64,000 nucleotides of DNA from Actinomyces oris (GCF_001929375.1 NZ_MSGO01000006.1:1-64000); one strand, 5' to 3'; shown: positions 41,777 to 51,140, numbered from the stretch's first letter. The notes: generated by a model not told the origin, from the letters alone. Made by a program: numbers and translations.

Positions 41777-43066
41777 CTACTTGCTGGTGAACTGCTCGAG
41801 GTTCTCGGTGTGGGGGTGGCCGTCGTCGGCGGCGCTGAGCCAGAACTGCCGGGTGCTGTTGTTGTCGTCGGCGGCCTTCTGACTGATGAGCAGGCCGGGG
41901 CCGGTGGGGACGCCGACCGACCTGGCCTCTCCTTCCGTGAGGTCGTGCGTGCTTCCGGAGTTCAGGTCGACGATCTGGGTGGGCAGGGCGTCCCAGGCGG
42001 CTTGAGCCTGGTCATCGTTCTTCCCGACCGTGCTGGCGGCGAGTGCGGCCGCGGCGGCCGGATCGCTGAAGCGTTGAAGCCATCCACCGGGGTGGATCTG
42101 GTTGACACCGGTGATGGTCCGGCGCACTTTGCCGTCGGTGCCCATCTGGGTCACCGTGAACGGGCGGAGCCTGGTGCTCCAGTCGTTGCCGGCGGAAGGG
42201 GAGTACGGGGACAGGAGGAGTGAGTCCCGGGAGGCGCCGATGAGCCAGTGGTCGCTGGGGATCGTGGACGGTTTGCCCGCAAGGTTGCTCAGCGGATAGA
42301 CGGAGATGACTCCCTGACCCTCGGCTCCCGGGTAGTAGTTGTGGGCGGTCTGGATGGCCAGGCTGTCATTGGTGAGGACCCGCCCCAGGATCAGTCCGGA
42401 GACCTCCACCGAGCCTTCGAGCGTGCCCGTCTCGGCGCTGAGGACGACGACGTAGGTGCGCTGGGCCGAGAAGTCGTTGTCCTCAGCGGTCCGGTGCGGT
42501 TGGAGAATGAGCGAGATGTGTTGCCCGTCGGGACTGACGACGCCCACACCGGAGGACTCCTGCTTGAGAAGGTCGTAGGTCTGCGTCTGGGTGGTCGAGT
42601 TGCGGTAACGGTCACCCAGGTCGCTGGTTTTGAGAATGGGGTGATTGAGGCGGGTGGCCCACTGAAGGGTCTTGGTCTTCGGTTCGTCGTCGGTGCTCCC
42701 AGGTTTGTCGCTGGTGACGACTCCTGAGGACAGAGAGCCATCATCTGATTCGGGTGGTGAGTTGTCCGCGCTGACCGTCCCGTAGTGGATGGGCAGGTCG
42801 CGGACATAGACGGAAGAGAAGCTCTTCCGCTCGGACTCCACCTGATGTGCACTGAGCGGTGTGACGGAGACTCCCGCCGACGGCGTGGTTGCCGCGGTCT
42901 TTGGGGATGAGGAGCCGCAGCCGGACAGTGGCAGTGAGACGAGGAGTGCTGTCACCAGGGCGCGGGCGGCGCGGCTCGCCGCCGAACCGGTGCGGTGACG
43001 GGGCATCGAGGGCATGGGGGTGGGCGTGGGGCTGGGCTTCGTCGTGTGTGTCGTGTGGCTCATCAT
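41777..43066 (-). CDS. Cassette array gene A4: propeller-like lipoprotein
   Basis: The 429-aa member of the A family has a signal peptide ending in the lipobox LSGC followed by GSSSPK. Shared segments are VVSPDGQHISLILQPH, YVVVLSAETGTLEGSVEVSG, LTNDSLAIQTAHNYYPG, TGVNQIHPGGWLQRFSDPAA and the tail SAADDGHPHTENLEQFTSK. The last 63 bp of coding plus leader are identical to the A3/B2 junction, evidence of recent recombination. ATG 43066 overlaps the B4 stop. Confidence 0.78.
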   Translation of the reverse strand: MMSHTTHTTKPSPTPTPMPSMPRHRTGSAASRAARALVTALLVSLPLSGCGSSSPKTAATTPSAGVSVTPLSAHQVESERKSFSSVYVRDLPIHYGTVSADNSPPESDDGSLSSGVVTSDKPGSTDDEPKTKTLQWATRLNHPILKTSDLGDRYRNSTTQTQTYDLLKQESSGVGVVSPDGQHISLILQPHRTAEDNDFSAQRTYVVVLSAETGTLEGSVEVSGLILGRVLTNDSLAIQTAHNYYPGAEGQGVISVYPLSNLAGKPSTIPSDHWLIGASRDSLLLSPYSPSAGNDWSTRLRPFTVTQMGTDGKVRRTITGVNQIHPGGWLQRFSDPAAAAALAASTVGKNDDQAQAAWDALPTQIVDLNSGSTHDLTEGEARSVGVPTGPGLLISQKAADDNNSTRQFWLSAADDGHPHTENLEQFTSK

Positions 43067-45168
43067 CGGGTTTCTCCTCCCACGGCGTAGATGCGAGAGG
43101 TCCCGGAGTGCTGCGTGCCGGTCCGAACCATGATGATGGTGGCGCCGGGAGTACTGACGGCGGTCACCAGACTGTCTTCATCGTTGCCGTTGGCCAGTGC
43201 CAGATCCTTGAGCTGAGGGTTGTAGAAGATGTCTCCCGGCGGAGCGAATGTTGTCCCCGGCGCCAGGGGGACTGATACGCCCGATGACCCGTTTGCGGGC
43301 TTGACGCTGATCCGTCCCTCGACGGCTTCACCGACGGCGGCCTGGGTGATGCCGACGGAGGCGGCGGCCAGCCCCGGTGTCTGTGCCGCCGTCGTCACTG
43401 CCAGGGTCCGAGGGCTGAAGACGGAGCCGACGGTGCCGGAGGCCTCCCACAGGAAAAGGTCCGAGTTTGACTTTTTCTTAGGCTTCTCGGCTGGGAGGGG
43501 CGGGAAGGTCACGAGGGCTCTGGCCTTCATGGAGGCGATGTCGTTGACCGCAGAGGTCATGCCGAGGTCGTAGGCCCGGGTATCTGCTCCGGGAACACCG
43601 GCCAGGCCGTCGAGGCTGACGGCTTGGACCTCCCGGTCCTGCGGGTCGTTCTCCGTGGACCACGACGGCCTGGACTGTTTCCCACGAGGCTTGTCAATGA
43701 CCATCCAGCCGTCGATCACCAGAGGAACGTCCGCCTTGTTGTACTCAAAGTAGATACGTCCGTCTGACCGGGGGGTGAGGGTCGGGAGCTCATGGGTGGC
43801 GGTGGGATCACTCTGCGGGACCGCAACGTCATGGTATGTCGCGGGGCGACTCAGGACGAAGGCCGAGTGACCGGCTGCGCCGGAGTAGGCGGCCTGGGCG
43901 GCCTGAGAGCCTGAGGCGCCGTCAACGGTGAGCTTTCGAAGGTCCCACATGGTTGACCGGTCCTTCAGCGAGTAGGCGGTGGTGCCGTAGAGGACCGCCG
44001 AGTCGGTCAGTTGGAGGGGACTGTCGCCGCGCCAGTCGAAGACCGTGGCTCCGGTGACGGTGTCCAGGACAACGGTGGTCTTCGGCGTCGAGGCACTGAG
44101 ATTTCCGTCCGTTCCGGTCATGGACGTGTAGACGTCCGGCTCATCGAATCTCAACGCCATGTAGCGGCCGTCGGGGCCGGGGATGACGCCCGTCGCTGTC
44201 GAGCCCTTGCGCTGGTAGCTCCACCGGTTCGAGCCGTCTCGGGGGTCGAGCCCGGCAGCTCCATCGGAGGTGAGAACGATGGGGCCGGCGGCTCCGGCGA
44301 TCACGTCCTGTCCGCTCGCCAGGTTCTTGGTCCACATCTCCTTCGAGGCGAAGCCGGTGGGGTACGACGGCAGCTGGTCGGCGTTCACCGACGGGCCCGT
44401 GGCCTGGGTGATGGTGGGCCGGCCGGACGCCGTCGGGTGGCCGAGGTAGGGGACGGCGAAGGAGGCGACGAGCGCCACGACGGGAACGAGGGCGAGCAGG
44501 GCGCGAGGGCCCAGGGTCCGGAGGGAGGATCGCCACGGTCGCCGCAGCTGATCGCGCAGGTCGTGTATCCGCGCCGAGATCGGATTGGGAACGTACAGCG
44601 ACTCGCCGGCATAGGGCTCGAATAGGGCGCGTGAGGCCCGCAGAAGAATGTTTGTGGACAGCAGCAGGGCGAAGGCGGCGATCCCCATGATGTAGGCCAG
44701 GGCCTCGCCGAGGCTGACCGCGTAGGTGGAGAACACGGACCTCCAGAGCCTGACGACTGGGAGGGCGGCGTACACGGCAACGGCCGGGACCAGGACAGCG
44801 GGTAGGAGCATGAGCGCTGAGCGGGCCGCGGTCAGGCCCCTGTTGCGCGTGCTGCGGCTGTCACTGCGTGGCTCGGGCCAGAGGACGACCCCGCACGCCC
44901 ACAGGAACACGGTCAGCGCCAGGCCCTTCCAGGTCAGCTGAGGGAGCTTGAACAGCACCTTGGCGATCCCGCTGCGGCAGATGACGGAGAGGGCGACCGC
45001 GGCCACCATACTGAGGAAGCAGCCGAAGCGCAGCGACGTCAGGGCCGCGATGATGCGCTGATGGCGGCGTCTGCGCCGGTTGAGGGCCGCATCGTCCTGG
45101 TCGGCGCTGTGGCCGGAAGCGGAGGGGGAGTCGTCGATGGGTTGGTCGACGTCGGCGGCGGGCGGCAT
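43063..45168 (-). CDS. Cassette array gene B4: five-helix membrane protein with extracytoplasmic propeller
   Basis: The 701-aa member of the B family starts at ATG 45168, where MPPAADVD resembles the B5 start and GAAGGACCCCAACGCC provides a ribosome site; a GTG at 45189 is possible. Five helices precede the outside domain, which has DVIAGAAGPIVLTSDGAAGL, DPRDGSNRWSY, VLDTVTGATVFDW, AVLYGTTAYSLKDRSTMWDL and VSTPGATIIMVRTG. It begins 36 bp after the A5 relic stop. Confidence 0.78.
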   Translation of the reverse strand: MPPAADVDQPIDDSPSASGHSADQDDAALNRRRRRHQRIIAALTSLRFGCFLSMVAAVALSVICRSGIAKVLFKLPQLTWKGLALTVFLWACGVVLWPEPRSDSRSTRNRGLTAARSALMLLPAVLVPAVAVYAALPVVRLWRSVFSTYAVSLGEALAYIMGIAAFALLLSTNILLRASRALFEPYAGESLYVPNPISARIHDLRDQLRRPWRSSLRTLGPRALLALVPVVALVASFAVPYLGHPTASGRPTITQATGPSVNADQLPSYPTGFASKEMWTKNLASGQDVIAGAAGPIVLTSDGAAGLDPRDGSNRWSYQRKGSTATGVIPGPDGRYMALRFDEPDVYTSMTGTDGNLSASTPKTTVVLDTVTGATVFDWRGDSPLQLTDSAVLYGTTAYSLKDRSTMWDLRKLTVDGASGSQAAQAAYSGAAGHSAFVLSRPATYHDVAVPQSDPTATHELPTLTPRSDGRIYFEYNKADVPLVIDGWMVIDKPRGKQSRPSWSTENDPQDREVQAVSLDGLAGVPGADTRAYDLGMTSAVNDIASMKARALVTFPPLPAEKPKKKSNSDLFLWEASGTVGSVFSPRTLAVTTAAQTPGLAAASVGITQAAVGEAVEGRISVKPANGSSGVSVPLAPGTTFAPPGDIFYNPQLKDLALANGNDEDSLVTAVSTPGATIIMVRTGTQHSGTSRIYAVGGETR

Positions 45169-45204
45169 GGCGTTGGGGTCCTTCGTCACGGGGTGGCTTG
45201 GGCG

Positions 45205-45385
45205 TTACTTGGTGGAGAACTGCTCGAGGTTCTCGGTGTGGCGGTGGCCGAGGCCTCGTTCGAGCCGCTGCCCTTCGGGGCGGTGTGCTGCCGTCCTTGA
45301 CCTCCTCGGTGTGAACAGCCTTTCCGGTCTCGGTCTCGATGACGACGACGTGGGCGCGCTGGTCTGCAACGGTGAAGTCCCTCAT
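45205..45385 (-). pseudogene. Cassette array gene A5: relic of a lipoprotein gene
   Basis: Only pieces of an A gene remain. An ATG overlapping the B5 stop by 4 bp opens a frame reading DFTVADQRAHVVVIETETGK, equal to an internal part of A2-A4 (near residue 190). After a few codons the frame is lost. The family tail follows in another frame, HRHTENLEQFSTK, ending at the TAA at 45205-45207. The lipobox, the N-terminal half and most of the C-terminal half are gone. The relic shows that cassette 5 once had a normal B-A pair and that internal deletion happens in this array. Confidence 0.85.
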
Positions 45386-47490
45386 CCTGTCGCTGCTCCC
45401 TCCGTGAGGCCGAAGAGGCGATAAGTGTGAGGGGTGTGGAACTTCTGGGCGGCGGAGTTGAGGATGATGATGTTGGCGCCCGGCGCGTGAAGTGCGGACA
45501 CCTCCGAGTAATGCTGGAGCGCGGTGGCGATATCCTTCATGTCGGGGTTGTAGCGAAATGAGCCCGGCGTGTGGAAAGTACTTCCTGGTGCGATGGTGAA
45601 GGAGACTTCCTCCCCGCCGCCCATGGGGGCGACTCGCATTCTTGCCTCGAGGCTGTCGGGTGTACCCGCAGGTGATATCCCAACCGCTCGGACGAGGCCC
45701 GAGGGCTGGTCCATGGGCAGAAGCTTCTGCGTGGAGGGGTCGAAGACCGCTGAGACTGTCGTGGGATCGACCCAGGAGCAGAAGGAGTGCTCATTGAAGG
45801 AGTCTCGCGCGGAAGGTGAGGGCGTCCCTGGAAGTATGGCGAGTTTTCCCGTGGTCATTGACGCGGGGACGTTGATGGTGACACCTCGGCCCAGGTCATG
45901 CTTTTGCTGCTGAGAGTCGGCCTCGGATGCTAGAGAATCCAGGGTGACGGCTTGCATCTCCCAGCCCTGGTTGAAGGAACCATTAGTGCTTGTCGGAGCC
46001 TCGTCGCTATAGATGGCCGTCCAACCATCAATGCAGATCGCATTCGGAGATTTTATCCTCATTGCTGTCGGAGCAGAGGTGCGGATCTGCTTGAAATCGG
46101 CCTGCGAGACCAGGGACAGGCGGAGGTATGAGATTCTGTTCTCATCTAGGCGATTTTCTGATTCAGTGTCGATGTTGATGATGAAGGTCGAGTGCCCTGC
46201 TGTCCCTGAGTAGGGCGTTGCTCGGCCGAAGGGGTCGATGTCGTGCTCATCGAAATCCCACAGCTCGACGTCACTGCCGATGCTGTAGATCGTGTTCCCG
46301 TCCATGATTGCAGAATCGGTGATCTGAAGGGGACCGTCATCTGAGAGGCGGTCGTTGAGTACCTGGCCGGTGATGGTGTCCAGCACGATCGTGATCGCCG
46401 ACTGGCCGATGCCTTCTCCGTCTCTTGTCTCCCCGGGGCCGGCCATGCGGAAGGTGACGTAACGATGGTTGGGGCTGACTGCCAGTGTTCGTTCGTGCTC
46501 CTCACCCATCAGGTGCGTGAGGGCTCCACGAAGTCTGAGATACGTCGCGTCCTGACGCACATAGCTCCACAGGACGCTTCCGTCCACGGGGTTGAGACCC
46601 ATGACGCCGTCGGCTGTGTGGACGACAGGGCCCGCGGCTCCCGCCGCAATATCGAGCGCATTCTTAATGTCCTTGATCCAGGCGGGCTTGCCGGCCAAGG
46701 AGGCGGGGTAGGCGGGAAGGCTCTTGGCGGCTGAAGACGGAGCCAGCCTCTGGATCGGCTTCTTGCTCCGGCTTAACGGAAAGACGGCCGCCCCGGCGAG
46801 GATGACAGAGGGCGCCAGGACCAGGGCCGCACGTGTAAGAGTCCGACGCCGCGGGCCCCGGAGACGCTGGACCGACTTTCGGGGCCGCCGGAGGCGTGCC
46901 CACCACCTCTTGCGAAGGAGCTCCGGGGGCAGTACGGCGGCCCGGAGCGTGCGAAGGAGAATGTCAGTGACGCTTAGAAGCGCCAGACCCGCCGTGCCCA
47001 TGGCGATGGCGATGAGGTCCACGGTGTTGACCCCGGTGCGGAAGAGCACCGAGGACCATCTCGACAGGCAGTCCCGGATCATCTCGGGGGTCAGCGCCAC
47101 GATTCCGCCGATCGCCAGGATCGCAACCGCCGTGCGTATGACGGCGATGCGGGAGCCGTGGACAGGGTCGCGGAACCGCGAGGGCCGAGGGCGGACAATG
47201 ACGGTCGCCATCCAGAGAGTGCCGATCATGGCGGGAGGCATGCCCCACAGGGGGAAGGTGCGAACGCCGCTCGGCCAAGCGAAGAAAAGCACGACGGAGC
47301 CGATGACGCTGAGCAGCGCCCCGACTCTCAGCGCCGGCAGGGCGTGCAGAAGGCGTTGTGCGATGCCTACGGCCCCTCGTCTGGTCTCCCGCGCTTCGGT
47401 GTCAAAGTCCTGAGTGGTGGACGTGCTGGAAGTGTTGGCCGGCGCCGTGTCGTCGTGATCGGCGTCGGCGGGAGAAGTCGCGGGAGGCAT
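45382..47490 (-). CDS. Cassette array gene B5: five-helix membrane protein with extracytoplasmic propeller
   Basis: This is the first gene of the array. I take ATG 47490 (702 aa), with GGAGGTC directly upstream; the frame is open to 47649 but that leader has no homology. Five helices are followed by DIAAGAAGPVVHTADGVMGL, NPVDGSVLWSY, VLDTITGQVLNDRL, AIMDGNTIYSIGSDVELWD and HAPGANIIILNSA in the outside domain. The leader around the start (CCACCACAATGG) resembles that of B1, so B5 and B1 may each begin a transcription unit. Its A partner is only a relic. Confidence 0.78.
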   Translation of the reverse strand: MPPATSPADADHDDTAPANTSSTSTTQDFDTEARETRRGAVGIAQRLLHALPALRVGALLSVIGSVVLFFAWPSGVRTFPLWGMPPAMIGTLWMATVIVRPRPSRFRDPVHGSRIAVIRTAVAILAIGGIVALTPEMIRDCLSRWSSVLFRTGVNTVDLIAIAMGTAGLALLSVTDILLRTLRAAVLPPELLRKRWWARLRRPRKSVQRLRGPRRRTLTRAALVLAPSVILAGAAVFPLSRSKKPIQRLAPSSAAKSLPAYPASLAGKPAWIKDIKNALDIAAGAAGPVVHTADGVMGLNPVDGSVLWSYVRQDATYLRLRGALTHLMGEEHERTLAVSPNHRYVTFRMAGPGETRDGEGIGQSAITIVLDTITGQVLNDRLSDDGPLQITDSAIMDGNTIYSIGSDVELWDFDEHDIDPFGRATPYSGTAGHSTFIINIDTESENRLDENRISYLRLSLVSQADFKQIRTSAPTAMRIKSPNAICIDGWTAIYSDEAPTSTNGSFNQGWEMQAVTLDSLASEADSQQQKHDLGRGVTINVPASMTTGKLAILPGTPSPSARDSFNEHSFCSWVDPTTVSAVFDPSTQKLLPMDQPSGLVRAVGISPAGTPDSLEARMRVAPMGGGEEVSFTIAPGSTFHTPGSFRYNPDMKDIATALQHYSEVSALHAPGANIIILNSAAQKFHTPHTYRLFGLTEGAATG

Positions 47491-47611
47491 GACCTCCATT
47501 GTGGTGGGCCGCCCCGGATCATGCGGCAGAATTCGTGAGGCAGTTCTTCCTGCGCCGCTCGAATGGGCCGGTCTGAAGGCGCCCGTAGCCGTGCCGACGC
47601 CTTCCCTGCCA

Positions 47612-47682
47612 TCGCGGTCGTGCCTTATGTCGCGCGATCGAGGGTTCAAGGTGCGATCGCGAGACCTAACCTACGACCGCGA
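47612..47682. repeat. Inverted repeat with GACCGCGA arms upstream of clpC
   Basis: The arms TCGCGGTCGT (47612-47621) and ACGACCGCGA (47673-47682) enclose a second palindromic pair around CGCGATCG/CGATCGCG (47633 and 47654). The sequence AAGGCACGACCGCGA on the opposite strand resembles the fragment at 25117 and the units at 58392, so these three loci share a repeat family. Confidence 0.6.
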
Positions 47683-47730
47683 CCGGTGGGGCGGGGCGCC
47701 AGGCGGAGGCTGAGCCCCGCGACTCCTCAT

Positions 47731-47751
47731 CTTGAGTCGACCCGGCTCAAG
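47731..47751. promoter_or_regulatory. HAIR-type HspR binding site upstream of clpC
   Basis: The sequence CTTGAGT-N7-GCTCAAG matches the actinobacterial HspR inverted repeat (CTTGAGT-N7-ACTCAAG) with a single difference. It lies about 165-185 bp upstream of clpC. HspR represses heat-shock genes such as dnaK and clpB, so clpC here is probably heat-inducible through HspR. Confidence 0.7.
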
Positions 47752-47760
47752 GCTTACTCA

Positions 47761-47774
47761 CGCCTACCGCGAAC
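47761..47774. promoter_or_regulatory. ClgR-type binding site upstream of clpC
   Basis: CGC-CTACC-GCGAAC matches the inverse of the ClgR core GTTCGC-N5-GCG, and ClgR activates clpC and clpP genes in Streptomyces and Corynebacterium. It lies 9 bp from the HspR-type site, about 140 bp upstream of the clpC start. Confidence 0.6.
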
Positions 47775-47913
47775 AGGGGCATGGCCTGGGCGTCGGCCTG
47801 GTTAGCCTTGTCAGCACGTGCTCTCAGCGCCATCTCTCCCCGGCGCTGCGACATCCCTCGCCACCACCGGACGAGCGGTCCCGCACTGAGCGCGTGCCGA
47901 GGAGGAATTACTG

Positions 47914-50514
47914 ATGTTTGAACGCTTTACCGACCGCGCCCGTCGCGTCGTCGTGCTCGCGCAGGACGAGGCGCGGGCGCTGAACCACAACTACATCGGC
48001 ACCGAGCACCTCCTCCTCGGCCTCATTCACGAGGGCGAGGGGGTGGCCGCCAAGGCGCTGGAGTCCATGGATATCTCCCTGGACGCCGTGCGCAGCCAGG
48101 TCATTGAGATCATCGGCGAGGGGCAGTCCGCCCCCACCGGCCACATCCCCTTCACGCCGCGCGGCAAGAAGGTCTTCGAGCTCTCCATGCGCGAGGCCCT
48201 CCAGCTCGGCCACAACTACATCGGCACCGAGCACCTCCTCCTCGGCCTGCTGCGCGAGGGCGAGGGCGTGGCCGCCCAGGTCCTGACCAACCTCGGCGGG
48301 GACCTGTCCAGCGTGCGCCAGACCGTCATGCAGATGCTCTCCGGCTACGAGGGCAAGGAGACCGTCAATGCCGGCGGCCCCTCCAAGGAGGGCACGCCCT
48401 CGGGCAGCGCCATCCTGGACCAGTTCGGCCGCAACCTCACCGCCGCCGCCCGCGAGGGCAAGCTGGACCCGGTCATCGGCCGCAAGAAGGAGATGGAGAG
48501 GGTCATGCAGGTCCTCTCCCGGCGCACCAAGAACAACCCCGTCCTCATCGGGGAGCCGGGCGTGGGCAAGACCGCCGTCGTCGAGGGCCTGAGTCAGGCC
48601 ATCGTCCACGGCGACGTCCCCGAGACCCTGCGTGACAAGCAGCTCTACTCCCTGGACATGGGCTCGCTCGTGGCCGGCTCGCGCTACCGCGGTGACTTCG
48701 AGGAGCGCCTCAAGAAGGTCCTCAAGGAGGTGCGCACCCGCGGTGACATCGTCCTGTTCATCGACGAGATCCACACTCTCGTCGGGGCCGGAGCCGCCGA
48801 GGGCGCCGTCGACGCCGCCTCCATCCTCAAGCCCATGCTGGCCCGCGGCGAGCTCCAGACCATCGGGGCCACCACCCTGGACGAGTACCGCAAGATCGAG
48901 AAGGACGCCGCCCTGGAGCGCCGCTTCCAGCCGGTGACCGTCGAGCAGCCCAGCATCGAGGAGACCATCGGGATCCTCACCGGCCTGCGCGACCGCTACG
49001 AGGCCTTCCACCGCATCGTCATCACCGACGAGGCCATCGAGGCCGCCGCCAAGCTCGCCGACCGCTACATCAACGACCGCTTCCTGCCGGACAAGGCCAT
49101 CGACCTGGTCGACGAGGCCGGCGCCCGCCTGCGCATCCGCCGCATGACGGCTCCGCCCGAGCTGCGCGAGATCGACGAGCAGATCGCCCAGGTCAAGCGG
49201 GAGAAGGAGTCCGCCATCGACGACCAGGACTTCGAGCGCGCCGCCTCCCTGCGCGATGACGAGCGCCGCCTGGCCGACGAGCGCGCCGCCAAGGAGAAGG
49301 CCTGGAAGTCCGGAGACCTCGACCAGGTCGCCGAGGTCGACGAGGCGCTCATCGCCGAGGTCCTGGCCATGTCCACCGGCATCCCGGTGGTCAAGCTGAC
49401 CGAGGCCGAGTCCGCCAAGCTCCTCAACATGGAGGCCGAGCTCCACAAGCGCATCATCGGCCAGAACAAGGCCATCGAGGCCCTGTCGAAGTCGATCCGC
49501 CGCACCCGTGCCGGGCTGAAGGACCCCAAGCGCCCCGGTGGCTCCTTCATCTTCGCCGGCCCCACCGGCGTCGGAAAGACCGAGCTGGCCAAGGCCCTGG
49601 CGGAGTTCCTGTTCGACGACGAGGACGCCCTCATCCAGCTCGACATGTCCGAGTTCGCCGAGAAGCACACGGTCTCGCGTCTCTTCGGCGCCCCTCCCGG
49701 CTACGTCGGCTACGACGAGGGCGGACAGCTCACCGAGAAGGTGCGCCGCCGGCCCTTCTCCGTGGTCCTGTTCGACGAGGTCGAGAAGGCCCACCCGGAC
49801 ATCTTCAACTCCCTGCTGCAGATCCTGGAGGACGGGCACCTCTCCGACGCCCAGGGGCGCGTGGTCGACTTCAAGAACACCGTCATCATCATGACCACCA
49901 ACCTCGGCTCCAAGGACATCGGCAAGTCGGTGGCCACCGGCTTCCAGTCCACCGAGTCCGGCGCCATGGACTACGAGGAGATGAAGGCCCACGTCAACCG
50001 CGAGCTCAAGCAGCAGTTCCGGCCCGAGTTCCTCAACCGTGTCGACGACCTCATCGTCTTCCCGCAGCTGACCAAGGAGGAGGTGCGCCAGATCGTCGAC
50101 CTCATGATCGTGCGCCTCGACAGGCGCCTGGCCGAGCAGCAGATGACCATCGAGCTGACCGAGGCCGCCAAGGACCTCCTGGCCGAGCGCGGCTTCGACC
50201 CGGTGCTCGGCGCCCGTCCGCTGCGCCGCGCCATCCAGCGCGACATCGAGGACGCCCTGAGCGAGAAGATCCTCTTCGGGGAGCTCGAGCGGGGTCAGAA
50301 GGTCATCGTCGACGCCGAGGGCGAGTCCATCCTGGGTGAGTTCATCTTCCGCGGCGAGCCCTGGGAGCAGGGCGAGGCCGAGGTCGCCGCGCTGCGCGAG
50401 GCCGAGGATGCCGCGGCCGGCGGCGGGGGAGGGGCCTCCAGCCCGCTGCGCATCTCCTCCCCGCCCATCAGCCGCAACGGCGGCGCCTCACCGGCCGCCG
50501 AGCCCGGACGCTGA
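47914..50514 (+). CDS. clpC: AAA+ unfoldase ClpC
   Basis: ClpC unfolds substrates for the ClpP peptidase. The 866-aa protein has two N-terminal Clp repeats ([18 protein letters not shown] and [18 protein letters not shown]), AAA domain 1 with Walker A GEPGVGKT and [12 protein letters not shown], a UVR/coiled-coil middle around [23 protein letters not shown] domain 2 with GPTGVGKT and the [20 protein letters not shown] pore/hinge segment, and a C-terminal Ala/Pro tail. The start ATG follows AGGAGGAATTACTG. Upstream HspR- and ClgR-type sites point to stress control. Confidence 0.97.
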   Translation: MFERFTDRARRVVVLAQDEARALNHNYIGTEHLLLGLIHEGEGVAAKALESMDISLDAVRSQVIEIIGEGQSAPTGHIPFTPRGKKVFELSMREALQLGHNYIGTEHLLLGLLREGEGVAAQVLTNLGGDLSSVRQTVMQMLSGYEGKETVNAGGPSKEGTPSGSAILDQFGRNLTAAAREGKLDPVIGRKKEMERVMQVLSRRTKNNPVLIGEPGVGKTAVVEGLSQAIVHGDVPETLRDKQLYSLDMGSLVAGSRYRGDFEERLKKVLKEVRTRGDIVLFIDEIHTLVGAGAAEGAVDAASILKPMLARGELQTIGATTLDEYRKIEKDAALERRFQPVTVEQPSIEETIGILTGLRDRYEAFHRIVITDEAIEAAAKLADRYINDRFLPDKAIDLVDEAGARLRIRRMTAPPELREIDEQIAQVKREKESAIDDQDFERAASLRDDERRLADERAAKEKAWKSGDLDQVAEVDEALIAEVLAMSTGIPVVKLTEAESAKLLNMEAELHKRIIGQNKAIEALSKSIRRTRAGLKDPKRPGGSFIFAGPTGVGKTELAKALAEFLFDDEDALIQLDMSEFAEKHTVSRLFGAPPGYVGYDEGGQLTEKVRRRPFSVVLFDEVEKAHPDIFNSLLQILEDGHLSDAQGRVVDFKNTVIIMTTNLGSKDIGKSVATGFQSTESGAMDYEEMKAHVNRELKQQFRPEFLNRVDDLIVFPQLTKEEVRQIVDLMIVRLDRRLAEQQMTIELTEAAKDLLAERGFDPVLGARPLRRAIQRDIEDALSEKILFGELERGQKVIVDAEGESILGEFIFRGEPWEQGEAEVAALREAEDAAAGGGGGASSPLRISSPPISRNGGASPAAEPGR

Positions 50515-50597
50515 CCTCACTGCGTCTCACGGGCCTCACCGAGCCCGCCGGGCGCGGGCGCCGCGCCAGTGCCTCGAATCCCCTTATCAATTCCATA

Positions 50598-50634
50598 CGA
50601 TGGGCCGCAACCCCACTGGGGGTGCGGCCCATCG
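50598..50634 (+). terminator. Hairpin downstream of clpC
   Basis: CGATGGGCCGCAACCCC-ACT-GGGGGTGCGGCCCATCG forms a long stem with one unmatched base, 84 bp after the clpC stop. There is no T-run directly after, so it may act as a processing or stability hairpin as much as a terminator. Confidence 0.6.
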
Positions 50635-50693
50635 TCGTCGCTGCACCGTGGGGCCCTCGGTCTGCAAGAGCCATTGATGCGAACCACAGGCAA

Positions 50694-50728
50694 GGTGGTG
50701 GACCCGCATTGGCTCCGCCACCATTTTT
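50694..50728 (+). terminator. Rho-independent-like terminator
   Basis: GGTGGTGG (50694-50701) pairs with CCGCCACC (50715-50722), allowing one G-U pair, with a 13-nt loop, followed by ATTTTT. This is the best classical terminator shape after clpC. Confidence 0.5.
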
Positions 50729-51140
50729 CCAGGTGGCGACCATTACCTTGAACGCAAGAGATTGCGGGGCGCGGTTCGCAGTTATGAATATGTACGGGTT
50801 CCGGCCTTGGCCTTGCGGAGAAGCAAGCACATGAAAATTGAATGAAATCTGAATGGAGCAAGAGAATGTTCTGAGAGTTTGGCTTGGCTGTCTCATGTCT
50901 GTCCTCTGCCAGATACAGTGGAGTGACGATCCGTCGAAAGTCGTCCCTCGGACATGGTCGATCGGTGTCGTCACCCCGCCCCGCGCGGGGCCGTCTCAAC
51001 CGTCATCGCCCCTACATGTCCTCACTGTCCGTACCTGTCCGCCCTCATTCAGACTGCCGCGACGCTCCTCGATCGCGGCGCCGGAATGTCCGGCTCGGAT
51101 CGCCCGTGCGTGCTCACGCATTCTTGGTGCCGCTACTCCC
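50729..51140. other. Leader region of the Pel-like cluster, unusually AT-rich at first
   Basis: About 410 bp without a supported gene. The first part (about 50740-50910) is AT-richer than the surroundings (for example ATGAAAATTGAATGAAATC), a likely promoter area. The downstream gene's frame is open through here from 50853, but the encoded leader has no membrane or domain character. Confidence 0.4.

Noticed and set aside
31819-47490. Array B proteins as PQQ-dependent dehydrogenases
   Set aside because: The propeller-like repeats are present, but no quinoprotein catalytic motif, adjacent Cys pair or heme-binding site is visible, and the five-helix N terminus does not fit.
47908-49992. A 694-codon open frame opposite clpC
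   Set aside because: Antisense shadow of ClpC with Gly/Leu/Val-rich nonsense composition.
50853-51140. N-terminal extension of the PelG-like protein
   Set aside because: The extra 96 residues are Arg/Pro-rich with no conserved look, and membrane-protein features start only after 51141.
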